In this document: in pieces, positions 55,153-62,534 of the stretch
How the letters are laid out: each line of letters begins with the position of its first letter
Position numbering within the stretch: position 1 is the stretch's first letter
Assembly (NCBI GenBank): GCA_029262195.1
Contig: JAJCZX010000004.1
Location: 124,001-188,000, forward strand
DNA length: 64,000 nucleotides
Direction of reading: 5' to 3'
Origin: Gemmatimonadota bacterium
Lineage (GTDB): Bacteria > Gemmatimonadota > Gemmatimonadetes > Gemmatimonadales > GWC2-71-9
Notes under the pieces: model-generated
Database searches by the model: none
Told to the model about the DNA's origin: nothing
What the model saw: only the letters and a program-made list of their open reading frames with translations
Translations under genes and position numbers: made by a program

Positions 55153-56217
55153 TCATTCGCCCTCTTTCGTGACCTGAATATTGGTTGCGAGATCGTCACG
55201 CAATCTTTCATCGACCCCACCCCGCACCTGATTCTCAAGGGCTTTGCGAATCGGCGCCACTCCATCGCGCGGAATCGCGATGTGACACACCGGGTCGCCC
55301 GGTTTGACAGCGGGGAGGGTAGTCATTCCCAGCACGACACCCGAGACGGGCGTGCAAAGCACATTCTGTTCCCCACCCAGCAAGTCTGAATTGGTCGCCA
55401 GCGGCTGGCCCTTGTCCACCACGTCACCGGGTGACACGTGAAACTGTAGCAGTCCACCATAGTCGGCACGCACCCATTTGGTCTTGTCGACCCGCGCCTG
55501 ATAGGCCGGCAGCTGGATATCCCCGGCGACCATCTCCAGGCTTTTGAGTACGTTGGTCACTCCGCGCGTGCCCACGTCGACCACAGCGCGTTCGATCTTC
55601 CAAACTTCGCCCGCTTCGAGGATGATCGTGGGACAACCAGCCTCGAGACAGGAGCGGCGCAATGACCCTTGCGGCCCCATGCTATTGACGACGATTTCAC
55701 ACCCAAACGCCCAGGCCATCTTTTTAGTGGCTTCATCGGTCAGGTCGGCGCGTACGTTGGCGAAGTTAGTGCGCCTTACCGCAGCAGAATGAAGATCGAT
55801 GCCGAAGTCGCATTTCTTGAGCACATCGAATATCGCGCCGGCATACCTCCTCGCCATACTGCCTTCAGACGAACCCGGGAACGATCGATTCAGGTCGCGT
55901 CGATCCGGCAGGTAACGCATGTGACGCTCGAAGCCCAGCATATTCACGACCGGGATCAGAACCAACGTACCGGATTCGAGCACGAAAGGTGGATGCAACA
56001 TCAACTCGCGAACGACACCGGTTCCGTTCAACTCGTCGCCGTGTACTGCCGCGGTTACGAACACTGTCGGCCCCGGGCTCTCGGCGCGGATTACCTTGAA
56101 CGGCAGGTAAAGGGGAAGGCCCGCAAAGCTGGCAGACACCTCTAATTGCAGATTTGTGGTTTCGCCCGGCTCAACCTGCTTCCCGGCGAACTCTATATCG
56201 GAAGCCGAGTGCGTCAA
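55153..56217 (-). CDS. Succinylglutamate desuccinylase/aspartoacylase family protein
   Basis: A 354-residue M14-like zinc deacylase. The metal motif is AAVHGDELNG (HxxE), the substrate arginines lie in DRRDLNRSFPG, and the third ligand is in DLHSAA. The C-terminal half (GGLLQFHVSPGDVVDKGQPLA) is the extra beta domain of this subgroup. TTG start at 56217 overlaps the rimK-like stop (TTGA). In rimB-rimK-linked clusters this protein may cleave an N-acyl or glutamyl modification; its substrate is unknown. Confidence 0.87.
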   Translation of the reverse strand: MTHSASDIEFAGKQVEPGETTNLQLEVSASFAGLPLYLPFKVIRAESPGPTVFVTAAVHGDELNGTGVVRELMLHPPFVLESGTLVLIPVVNMLGFERHMRYLPDRRDLNRSFPGSSEGSMARRYAGAIFDVLKKCDFGIDLHSAAVRRTNFANVRADLTDEATKKMAWAFGCEIVVNSMGPQGSLRRSCLEAGCPTIILEAGEVWKIERAVVDVGTRGVTNVLKSLEMVAGDIQLPAYQARVDKTKWVRADYGGLLQFHVSPGDVVDKGQPLATNSDLLGGEQNVLCTPVSGVVLGMTTLPAVKPGDPVCHIAIPRDGVAPIRKALENQVRGGVDERLRDDLATNIQVTKEGE

Positions 56218-57419
56218 GCGTCGTCCCCCGATGGTTCCGCAAGGGGCACGAGCTCCGGCGGCAGCCTCTTAGTTCTTCGGCGACGTTTTGTCGTCGGCAG
56301 AAATTCTTTCATCGCCTCTCGTTTGCCAAAACAGACGAGGCGGTCACCGTTCATGATTTCGCGCCCCGGGTCCGGATTCGAGACCACAAGGGTGTCGCGT
56401 TGGATCGACAGCACGACAATGTCCCTGTCCTTGAGGCCGGAATTTTCAATTGTTTGCCCGACGAGGAGCGACTTCTCGCCGATGTTGAATTCACTGACGC
56501 CGTAGCTCTTGCTCACCGTGAGTTTCTGACGTATATCGAGTTCGGGGAAACTCACGCCTTCAGCGACAAAATCGATAATGGCTCCGGCGATATCCAGCCC
56601 GCTCGACGCCTCGATCCCCTCGAGACCTGGCGAGGAATTGACCTCCATCACCTGGGGGCCGTTGGTTCCTTCGAGCATGTCCACTCCGGCTACCTGGAGT
56701 CCCATGATCTGGGCGGCCCGGATGGCGGTCTTTTCGTAGATCGGATCGAGCTTTATCGATTCGGTAACGCCGCCGCGATGAACATTGCTGCGAAACTCCT
56801 GGCCCTGCGCTACCCGTCGCATCGCGGCAACCACCTGATCCCCGACCACAAAAGCACGAACGTCTTTCCCCTTACTCTCCGCCACAAACTTCTGGATCAA
56901 AACGTTTTGTTTGGCGCTCTGTAGTGTCTCGATGATCGCCTCGGCGACCTTCAAAGAGTCGGCCAGAATCACACCAACGCCCTGGGTTCCCTCCAGCAGC
57001 TTGATGATGACCGGCGCTCCGCCGACGCGTTCGATCGCCGGGAGTACGTCCTTTTTGTCGCGGACGAACTCCGTGGCGGGAATACCGACGTCGTGCCTGC
57101 TCAGCACCTGCAGCGCGCGAAGCTTGTCGCGAGAATTAGCGATACCCGAGGACGAGTTGGCGCAGAAGACGCCCATCTGTTCAAACTGTCTCACTACGGC
57201 GGTACCGTAGTACGTGATCGAAGCACCGATCCGCGGGATAACCGCGTCGTAGGTCGACAGCGGTTTACCCCGAAAGTAGAGGTCAGGGTACTCGTGTTCG
57301 AGGGAAATCGCGAACCGGGTCGTGTCCAGGACCTTTACCTTGTGTCCCCGGTGTAGAGCCGCGTCCTTCAGTCGTTTGGTGCTGTAGCTCATGCTGCGTG
57401 AGAGAATCCCGAGTTTCAC
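56214..57419 (-). CDS. rimK: RimK family ATP-grasp ligase with C-terminal TrkA-C domain
   Basis: A 401-residue protein. Residues 1-290 form a RimK-type ATP-grasp glutamate ligase (GVFCANSSSGIANSRDK, APVIIKLLEGTQGVGVIL, GKDVRAFVVGDQVVAAM, VMEVNSSPGLEGIE). Residues ~300-375 (SEFNIGEKSLLVGQTI, NSGLKDRDIVVLSI, NGDRLVCFG) resemble an RCK_C/TrkA-C regulatory domain, not present in E. coli RimK. GTG start overlaps the rimB-like stop (TAGTG). Probable role: ATP-dependent glutamate addition to ribosomal protein S6 or another target, gated by a small ligand. Confidence 0.87.
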   Translation of the reverse strand: MKLGILSRSMSYSTKRLKDAALHRGHKVKVLDTTRFAISLEHEYPDLYFRGKPLSTYDAVIPRIGASITYYGTAVVRQFEQMGVFCANSSSGIANSRDKLRALQVLSRHDVGIPATEFVRDKKDVLPAIERVGGAPVIIKLLEGTQGVGVILADSLKVAEAIIETLQSAKQNVLIQKFVAESKGKDVRAFVVGDQVVAAMRRVAQGQEFRSNVHRGGVTESIKLDPIYEKTAIRAAQIMGLQVAGVDMLEGTNGPQVMEVNSSPGLEGIEASSGLDIAGAIIDFVAEGVSFPELDIRQKLTVSKSYGVSEFNIGEKSLLVGQTIENSGLKDRDIVVLSIQRDTLVVSNPDPGREIMNGDRLVCFGKREAMKEFLPTTKRRRRTKRLPPELVPLAEPSGDDA

Positions 57420-57871
57420 TATTTGCCCCTTTCGCCCTTCTTACGGGGCTGGCTCAAGACATACTTCTCGCTCGTGTCGACGAGGAAATCGCCGTCGAGC
57501 GCCTTCCGTCCTATCAACATGCGACACGTCATGGTGGCTCGCGACACCAGACTGGTCTCGATGACTTTTGTCACCGAACCCATCTTGATCTTCGCTTCCA
57601 CAACGTAACGCTTCTGTTGATGGCCGCTGCTAGACCTGACCGTGGTAATACGAACAACCTTCGCCCTTACGGCGACCTTGTTGTCGAGGCCCTTGCGGCT
57701 CACCACGACATTGAATCGAATCATTTTGTCCGACAGTTCGGTGATGTCGTCAACGTGGAGAGCGCTGGTGCGGGCACCGGTGTCAATCTTCGCTTCGACA
57801 CCCGCGATCTTCCAGTCGGGAAACTCCACTCGCTCGCGCCAGCCGATCGTTCGCTTCATTCGGTGCGGCAC
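57419..57871 (-). CDS. rimB: RimB-like retropepsin/ATP-dependent zinc protease family protein
   Basis: A 150-residue protein of the PF05618 type. IGWRERVEFPDWKIAGVEAKI leads into DTGARTSALHV, the aspartic-protease-like DTGA motif; LIGRKALDGDFLVDTSEKY is the conserved end. In Pseudomonas RimB acts on RimK-modified S6. First gene of the coupled operon rimB, rimK, aspartoacylase. GTG at 57871 (GAGG eight bases upstream) or ATG at 57859. Confidence 0.85.
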   Translation of the reverse strand: MPHRMKRTIGWRERVEFPDWKIAGVEAKIDTGARTSALHVDDITELSDKMIRFNVVVSRKGLDNKVAVRAKVVRITTVRSSSGHQQKRYVVEAKIKMGSVTKVIETSLVSRATMTCRMLIGRKALDGDFLVDTSEKYVLSQPRKKGERGK

Positions 57872-58020
57872 TGGCAGTTCCTCAAAACGGGGGGTTGTGA
57901 ATCACGCTCCCTGCCGGCCACTCCGCGGGGGCATTGTCCATCGTCTTGGAAAATAGTCGATCGGGAAGGATTCGCACCCTACGGGTTTGGGGAGGACGGA
58001 AATTTCTCTCTTCCCAACAT

Positions 58021-58101
58021 TTATTTCTCGCCCTCGATGCGGGACTGGATTTTGTAGCGATCGGCTAACGCGGTCGAGAGACGGGAGGTGTTTTCGGTCA
58101 T
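58021..58101 (-). pseudogene. Kinase 5'-end remnant K, copy B
   Basis: A 26-codon frame from ATG at 58101 reads MTENTSRLSTALADRYKI, QSRIEGEK, stop: again the N-terminus of a Ser/Thr kinase truncated at the glycine loop. It lies 150 bases upstream of the rimB-like gene and is directly preceded by repeat R copy B. The gene-free stretch 57872-58318 is made up of this remnant, repeat R and the 14-nt tandem repeats. Confidence 0.65.
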
Positions 58102-58170
58102 AGGTCGCCGGAAACGTTTTTACGCCGCTCTCAGCGGCGACTGCCGAGTAGCGATTCTTAATCGCGTCCT
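58102..58170 (-). repeat. Two-hairpin repeat R, copy B
   Basis: Minus strand: GCGATT-AAG-AATCGC, TACTCGGC, then GTCGCCG ... CGGCGAC enclosing CGTAAAAACG, ending one base before the start codon of kinase remnant B. Compared with copy A the first stem differs by paired changes (C-T and G-A) that keep the helix. Confidence 0.7.
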
Positions 58171-58189
58171 ACACCCAAATTTCTGATCG

Positions 58190-58288
58190 CCCTTTTCTAA
58201 CCGCCCTGTTTTCAACCACCTGTTTTTAATCGCTCGTTTTTAACCGCCCCGTTCTAACCGCCTTTTATTACCCGCCCTCTATTTACCG
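58190..58288. repeat. Seven degenerate 14-nt tandem repeats
   Basis: Seven units (one of 15 bases) follow each other: CCCTTTTCTAACCG, CCCTGTTTTCAACCA, CCTGTTTTTAATCG, CTCGTTTTTAACCG, CCCCGTTCTAACCG, CCTTTTATTACCCG, CCCTCTATTTACCG. They lie 31 bases beyond the stop of the vapC-like gene. The same unit occurs at 22467-22521. Confidence 0.75.
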
Positions 58289-58318
58289 CGACCTTACGAT
58301 GATGTTTTACATCAGATC

Positions 58319-58711
58319 TCAGTAATCCACAGCCGCAACGTCTGTGTGTGAAAAATCGTCACCCTTGAAAAGAACCGGTTCGCCGGAGTGCTCGGCGAGC
58401 GCGAAGGTGCAACAGTCACCGATGTTGAGCGGTGCCGAGTGGTGCCCTCGACCGAAACGCCGCCATGCGCTTCTGGCAAGCTCGGCCTGCCCGGGGACCA
58501 ACGACACTACCTCAATTGCGGCACGATGCAGCAGGAGATCCAATTCGCGTCCCCCGGCTTCCCCCTTTTTGGCCTCCATCACCACCCCTGCCTCCAGCAA
58601 GGTGAAAGCGGAAATCAAACGCTTGCCATCTTCGGCGATTGCGTTGGCGAGTCGTTCCGCTTCCGGTTCGCCCAGCAAAATCGCAACCAACGCCGAAGTA
58701 TCAATTACCAT
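58319..58711 (-). CDS. vapC: VapC-like PIN domain toxin
   Basis: A 130-residue PIN ribonuclease. Acidic active-site residues are visible: MVIDTSALVAILLGEPEAE (D4), LLEAGVV (Glu), LNIGDCCTFALA (Asp) and a final GDDFSHTD. The ATG at 58711 lies five bases after the antitoxin stop. Such toxins usually cleave tRNA or rRNA. Confidence 0.92.
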   Translation of the reverse strand: MVIDTSALVAILLGEPEAERLANAIAEDGKRLISAFTLLEAGVVMEAKKGEAGGRELDLLLHRAAIEVVSLVPGQAELARSAWRRFGRGHHSAPLNIGDCCTFALAEHSGEPVLFKGDDFSHTDVAAVDY

Positions 58712-58716
58712 TGGCT

Positions 58717-58977
58717 TCAGCGGTCCTCAAAAGTGCCATCTGCTCCGTAGCCCAGGATCTCGTCGGCTGATCGTTTATCGATGTCAGGAAGCGACGCGCA
58801 TCTTTCGGAAACGCGCATTATCTCGCTCGCCACGTCAGGAATGGTGCTCCGACCGGTGAGCCTCTCAAACCTCTCTTCGAGGGCCTTGATGATGGCCTGA
58901 GTCATGGATTCGCCCGTTTTCTTTGCAACTTCACGGGCCAATCGCTCCGCATGGGTGTTTTTGATGCTTATTGGCAT
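58717..58977 (-). CDS. vapB: VapB-like antitoxin
   Basis: An 86-residue protein. The N-terminus (MPISIKNTHAERLAREVAKKTG, SMTQAIIKALEERFERL) is the DNA-binding domain of PSK-type VapB antitoxins; the C-terminal tail (DEILGYGADG) is the usual toxin-binding strand. ATG at 58977 lies two bases from an AT-rich operator-like dyad, leaving almost no 5' leader. Confidence 0.9.
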   Translation of the reverse strand: MPISIKNTHAERLAREVAKKTGESMTQAIIKALEERFERLTGRSTIPDVASEIMRVSERCASLPDIDKRSADEILGYGADGTFEDR

Positions 58978-58979
58978 AA

Positions 58980-59004
58980 TATAGAATATATAAAAGATTC
59001 TATA
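58980..59004 (-). promoter_or_regulatory. vapBC operator/promoter dyad
   Basis: TATAGAAT (58980-58987) and ATTCTATA (58997-59004), perfect 8-bp arms around 9 AT-rich bases, start three bases upstream of the vapB start codon. The dyad is probably the VapBC-bound operator over the -10 region; the transcript may be leaderless. Confidence 0.65.
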
Positions 59005-59043
59005 TCACATCAAGATAAACTTGCTCTCCTTGGCGTCCTCGGC

Positions 59044-59109
59044 CTAGCTATTCCGTTTCGCTAGGCGGCGGATGGAAGCGGTCGAGAGGCGGGTAGTGTT
59101 TTCAGTCAT
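59044..59109 (-). pseudogene. Kinase 5'-end remnant K, copy C
   Basis: The frame from ATG at 59109 reads MTENTTRLSTASIRRLAKRN, S, stop. The first 11 residues match copies A and B; the rest has diverged. The ATG overlaps the 3' end of the nucleotidyltransferase gene (ATGACTGA). Confidence 0.5.
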
Positions 59110-59668
59110 CGTTCGTGCCCCCACCAACTGCCTCTGCCCATTGCCCGGTCAGTCCGAGCGCTTCAACCCAACGATCTATGTAACCCCGGTCCAGTCGGTC
59201 GAAGTTGACGCGCACCAACGCGGCGACATCTTCGATCTGGCGAGCAGACGCGCCAAGTTTCGCCCACTCGAGCTTGGCCACGATGACGTCCTCAACGGTG
59301 GCCACCCAGATCGGGCATCCCTCGTATTCAGCCGGCATACGGCGCTCCAACTCCGTAGTGCTGAACTCCCGCTCTTTGCGGACGATCAGATCCGCCTTCC
59401 ATCCGCTCTCGGTATCCACGACGTTGAACATGGCTCGCGCCGCGAGTGCTTCCGCCGCAGCGTCGTCCGACACGTACACTCCGATGTCCTTGAGCGAGTG
59501 AACCAGCGCCACCAATTGCGGTGCAGTTGGGTCGATGACCAGGTCGATGTCCATCGTGGCCCGACCGGCTCCGTGGTATGCTGCTGCCAGGGAGCCCGTC
59601 AGCATGAACGGCACCCCCGTGTCCTCCAGGGCCGCAACAACCGTACGAAGCAGCACCGCCACTGTCAC
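59102..59668 (-). CDS. Nucleotidyltransferase-fold protein (AbiEii-like), possible toxin
   Basis: A 188-residue protein with FMLTGSLAAAYHGAGRATMDIDLVID (glycine-serine motif and DID metal pair), then ADLIVRKEREFSTTELERR and VEDVIVAKLEWAKLGAS, as in AbiEii-like nucleotidyltransferases. GTG start overlaps the upstream small gene (GTGA), the same coupling as the pair at 24.8 kb. Probably the toxin or enzyme half of a two-gene module. Confidence 0.82.
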   Translation of the reverse strand: MTVAVLLRTVVAALEDTGVPFMLTGSLAAAYHGAGRATMDIDLVIDPTAPQLVALVHSLKDIGVYVSDDAAAEALAARAMFNVVDTESGWKADLIVRKEREFSTTELERRMPAEYEGCPIWVATVEDVIVAKLEWAKLGASARQIEDVAALVRVNFDRLDRGYIDRWVEALGLTGQWAEAVGGGTNDD

Positions 59669-59886
59669 GACGCGCCGCCCGGCCGATCCGGGATGAGCGG
59701 GGTGCCGACCAGGAGTTCGACCAATTCGAAGTCCGTACGGTCTGCATGGAGTTGCCGGAGTCGCCCGAGCGCAAACGCGCGGGCCGACTCGCTCAGTTCG
59801 AGCGCCTGTACCATCCTCTGGACCGGCTCGATGCCGCGGATGGTTTCCAACCGCGCCTGTTCAGCCGCTGGAGACGTGTCACGCAT
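59665..59886 (-). CDS. Small partner protein of the nucleotidyltransferase
   Basis: A 73-residue helical protein (AAEQARLETIRGIEPVQRMV, LELSESARAFALGRLRQLHA, FELVELLVGTPLI). No family recognised; no ribbon-helix-helix is visible. Position and the four-base overlap suggest an antitoxin or accessory subunit. ATG at 59886. Confidence 0.6.
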   Translation of the reverse strand: MRDTSPAAEQARLETIRGIEPVQRMVQALELSESARAFALGRLRQLHADRTDFELVELLVGTPLIPDRPGGAS

Positions 59887-59938
59887 CGGGCATAGGCGCG
59901 GCGAGCGTGAGGTGATGGGAGGTGTTTTCGACAGTCAT
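59879..59938 (-). pseudogene. Kinase 5'-end remnant K, copy D (weak)
   Basis: The frame from ATG at 59938 reads MTVENTSHHLTLAAPMPDA, stop. The MT-ENTS start and the L-T/S-A spacing resemble copies A-C, but similarity is limited to about ten residues. Its stop overlaps the start region of the 73-residue gene. Confidence 0.3.
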
Positions 59939-59968
59939 GACGCCTGAGAAGATGCCACAGGAGCGGGG

Positions 59969-60136
59969 TTACCGCCAGTAAACCGGTGTTGTAACCCGAT
60001 TCGGTTGCGTGCTCAGGCTCTGATGCACGTGGCCGGAGAAAATCCCCGGCCAGCGGGTTTGATCCCCGCGCGGTTCAACTATCACCAACTCCATAACCCA
60101 CACGTCGCTCTCGTGGAAGCCGATCGTGAGGTACAT
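59969..60136 (-). CDS. Possible small ORF downstream of the RND operon
   Basis: A 55-codon frame from ATG 60136 (GGGGCGG just before it) begins MYLTIGFHESDVWVMELVIV and ends NRVTTPVYWR. Composition is protein-like but no family is recognised. It follows the membrane fusion gene by 29 bases. It could be a chance frame or a gene tail. Confidence 0.25.
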   Translation of the reverse strand: MYLTIGFHESDVWVMELVIVEPRGDQTRWPGIFSGHVHQSLSTQPNRVTTPVYWR

Positions 60137-60165
60137 CCGCCCCGCAACTATCGATCTGGCCCAAA

Positions 60166-61233
60166 TCAGTCGCGTTCGAGCAATGTAAGGGCAACAGGAG
60201 CCCCGGGGAAAAGGCGTTCTAAACCACCGACCACAACCTGCTCGCCCGGTGCTACGCCACTCAGGATCTCTACGTAGCCAGGGGACCTGACTCCAACCTC
60301 AACTTCCCGACGCTCGGCAGAGTTATCGCTAACCACCCATACGAAAACCGCACCTTCCAGGGGTAACAACGCGTCCTCGGGAATGGTTGTGGCGTCGAGC
60401 CGTACCTCTGTAACCAGACGTACCTCGATAAACATACCGGGCCTGAGATCCCGCTCGGCGTTGCCGACCCGGGCACGCACCGCTATCGTGCGCGCCGGCA
60501 GAGTGACATTGGGTCCAACGAAATCGACCTCACCAGTGTATTGCCTGCTGGTTGAGGCCACACTGAACGAAATGGTTTGTCCCACCGCCACGTCACCGGC
60601 GTAACGTTCCGGTATCTGGAATGCCGCCCATTGCGGGTCCACTGTTTGGAGCGTGGTCAAACGGGTTGCGTTGTTGAGATAGTCGCCGAGGCTAACCAGC
60701 CTCCTCCCTACGATTCCGGTAAACGGAGCCCTGACTACGGTCCGCTCCAGCCGGAGTTCTTGAAGGTCGAGCTGCGCCTGACTGCTCCGGGCGGCGGCCT
60801 CCGCCTGCTCAAGGTCCGCAGCCGACGATGCGTTGCTCTCAATCAGCCCCCGTGTACGGGCCAACGCCTGGGCTGCAAGATCCCGTTCCGCTTCCAGTCG
60901 GGCAACCTGGGCCCGTAACTCCGCGTCATCGATCCGGAAGAGAGGCGTCCCAAGCCGTACTTCCACTCCTTCCCGCGCCAGGATCTCAACCAGCCTTCCC
61001 TCGACCTCCGGTCGCAATTCGATGAATTGGACCGCTTCAATTTGTCCAGTGGCTGTGATCGCGTCGACGACAGTGTCGGATTGCGCGGTCATCACCTCGA
61101 CAGGAGTAGGCGGTCGTGGACCACCCTCTCCCGGTGGTCCATCGGTTTCCCCGCCAACCTCGCTCCCACATCCGATCAGTAGCGCCGAAGCAGCGATGAT
61201 TACCGGCAAGCGCAGAATTTTCTTGTTAGTCAT
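60166..61233 (-). CDS. RND efflux periplasmic adaptor (HlyD/AcrA family), lipoprotein
   Basis: A 355-residue membrane fusion protein with lipobox ALLIGC. The barrel-sandwich hybrid (ITATGQIEAVQFIELRPEVEGRL, VRAPFTGIVGRRLVSLGDYL) brackets a coiled coil (RLEAERDLAAQALARTRGLI ...), followed by the beta-barrel (DPQWAAFQIPERYAG) and membrane-proximal domain. Third gene of the operon pump, TolC, adaptor. ATG at 61233. Confidence 0.93.
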   Translation of the reverse strand: MTNKKILRLPVIIAASALLIGCGSEVGGETDGPPGEGGPRPPTPVEVMTAQSDTVVDAITATGQIEAVQFIELRPEVEGRLVEILAREGVEVRLGTPLFRIDDAELRAQVARLEAERDLAAQALARTRGLIESNASSAADLEQAEAAARSSQAQLDLQELRLERTVVRAPFTGIVGRRLVSLGDYLNNATRLTTLQTVDPQWAAFQIPERYAGDVAVGQTISFSVASTSRQYTGEVDFVGPNVTLPARTIAVRARVGNAERDLRPGMFIEVRLVTEVRLDATTIPEDALLPLEGAVFVWVVSDNSAERREVEVGVRSPGYVEILSGVAPGEQVVVGGLERLFPGAPVALTLLERD

Positions 61234-61259
61234 GTCAACTCAAATATTTCATTGTGGAC

Positions 61260-62534
61260 TCAAAAGAGTCTTCGCCCCAGGATCGCTTCTATACCTGCCA
61301 ACGCAAGTCGCGTCGCGTGGCGGGCCTGAACCAGACGGGCTTCGGTCTCGGAAGCATCAACTTGAGCTGTGACGAGATCGATTATAGTGGTCGCACCTGC
61401 GCGGTACCTCTCGCCCTGCACCCGCAGGTTTTCGCTCGCGACTAACACGGCCTCGGCCGCAAGTGCCGCACTGGCCCGCGCTGTTTCGTATGCCTGGTAC
61501 CCATCGATTACGTCCCGCCGCAATTGGATCTCCGCGTCGCTACGAACTGCGCGAAACACGTCCCTGTTGGTGGCCGCAGCGGTAAGTGCAATTTCTCGTT
61601 GTCCCTGATTCCAGATCGGAAAACTCACGGTCACGCCGAAAAGGGATCTCGTTGTGCCGTTAGGAAAAAACGCGTCGTCGAACGCAGTAAGTTGAGCAAA
61701 GAGGTCCACCTGCGGCAGGTAACTACCCCGGGTCGACCTGTAACTTGCTTCCGCGGCGCGTTCGTTAGCTCGAGCCGCAATCACCGAAGGTGCCCCGGAC
61801 ACCGCGATAGCTACGGCCTCCGCCTCGCCAATTGGAAGCGCAGGGGCAGGCAGGGAATCGAGAGACGCCGCATCGACTTCGCCTCCAAAACCGATCCTCC
61901 GCCCCAGGTCGAGGCGCGCCACCCGCAACGTCGATCGTTGTAACAACAAGTCCAACCGCGCACGGTTTAATTCCAGCATCAATTGTAGTGAGTCCGATTG
62001 TACGGCAGCACCCGAGACTACACGCGCCCGAGCGACCCCAAGCTGCTCCGTGGCGCGGCGAACCCGGTCCTGGGCCACCCGGCTCAACTCACGTTCGGCC
62101 ACAACCTGGTAATAGCTCGACTCGGTCAACAGAGCCACACCGAAGCGCGCCTCGATTTCACTAGCGTTGGCAGACTCCAGCTGCGCAGCGCTCCGGCTCA
62201 GTTCGGCGAACTTAGAGCCGCCCCTGAAGAGCGGGTAGCTGGCTTGTATTCGGGCCTCAACGATCTGCGTCGCGAGGTCGTTCGTACCTGTGTTGAAGAT
62301 TTCCGTCGAGAATTTAGTCATCTGGGTCAAGGCAGTAACCGACGGAGTTATGAACGCCAGCCGGGCAGCACGCCGACCCCACTCAGCATTGGCGACACTA
62401 CCAATGGCAGCAACATAGTTGGGATCGACAGCAGCACTGAGTCGCAGTGCTTCGGGTAGTGTTACCACTCGCAAGGTCGTGTCCTGGACGGGCGATATTC
62501 CGGCCAACAGGGCCAATCCCAGATGAACCATCAT
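61260..62534 (-). CDS. TolC family outer membrane efflux protein
   Basis: A 424-residue protein with a short signal and two repeats of long helices and short strands typical of TolC (LPEALRLSAAVDPNYVAAIG; YPLFRGGSKFAELSRSAAQLES; SFPIWNQGQREIALTAAATN; GATTIIDLVTAQVDASETEA). ATG overlaps the pump stop by one base (TGATG). Completes the tripartite pump. Confidence 0.92.
   Translation of the reverse strand: MMVHLGLALLAGISPVQDTTLRVVTLPEALRLSAAVDPNYVAAIGSVANAEWGRRAARLAFITPSVTALTQMTKFSTEIFNTGTNDLATQIVEARIQASYPLFRGGSKFAELSRSAAQLESANASEIEARFGVALLTESSYYQVVAERELSRVAQDRVRRATEQLGVARARVVSGAAVQSDSLQLMLELNRARLDLLLQRSTLRVARLDLGRRIGFGGEVDAASLDSLPAPALPIGEAEAVAIAVSGAPSVIAARANERAAEASYRSTRGSYLPQVDLFAQLTAFDDAFFPNGTTRSLFGVTVSFPIWNQGQREIALTAAATNRDVFRAVRSDAEIQLRRDVIDGYQAYETARASAALAAEAVLVASENLRVQGERYRAGATTIIDLVTAQVDASETEARLVQARHATRLALAGIEAILGRRLF

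Noticed and set aside
54899-59938. Integron cassette array
   Set aside because: No integrase gene and no recognisable attC core sites; the repeated units are coding remnants of a kinase. Kept only as an analogy.
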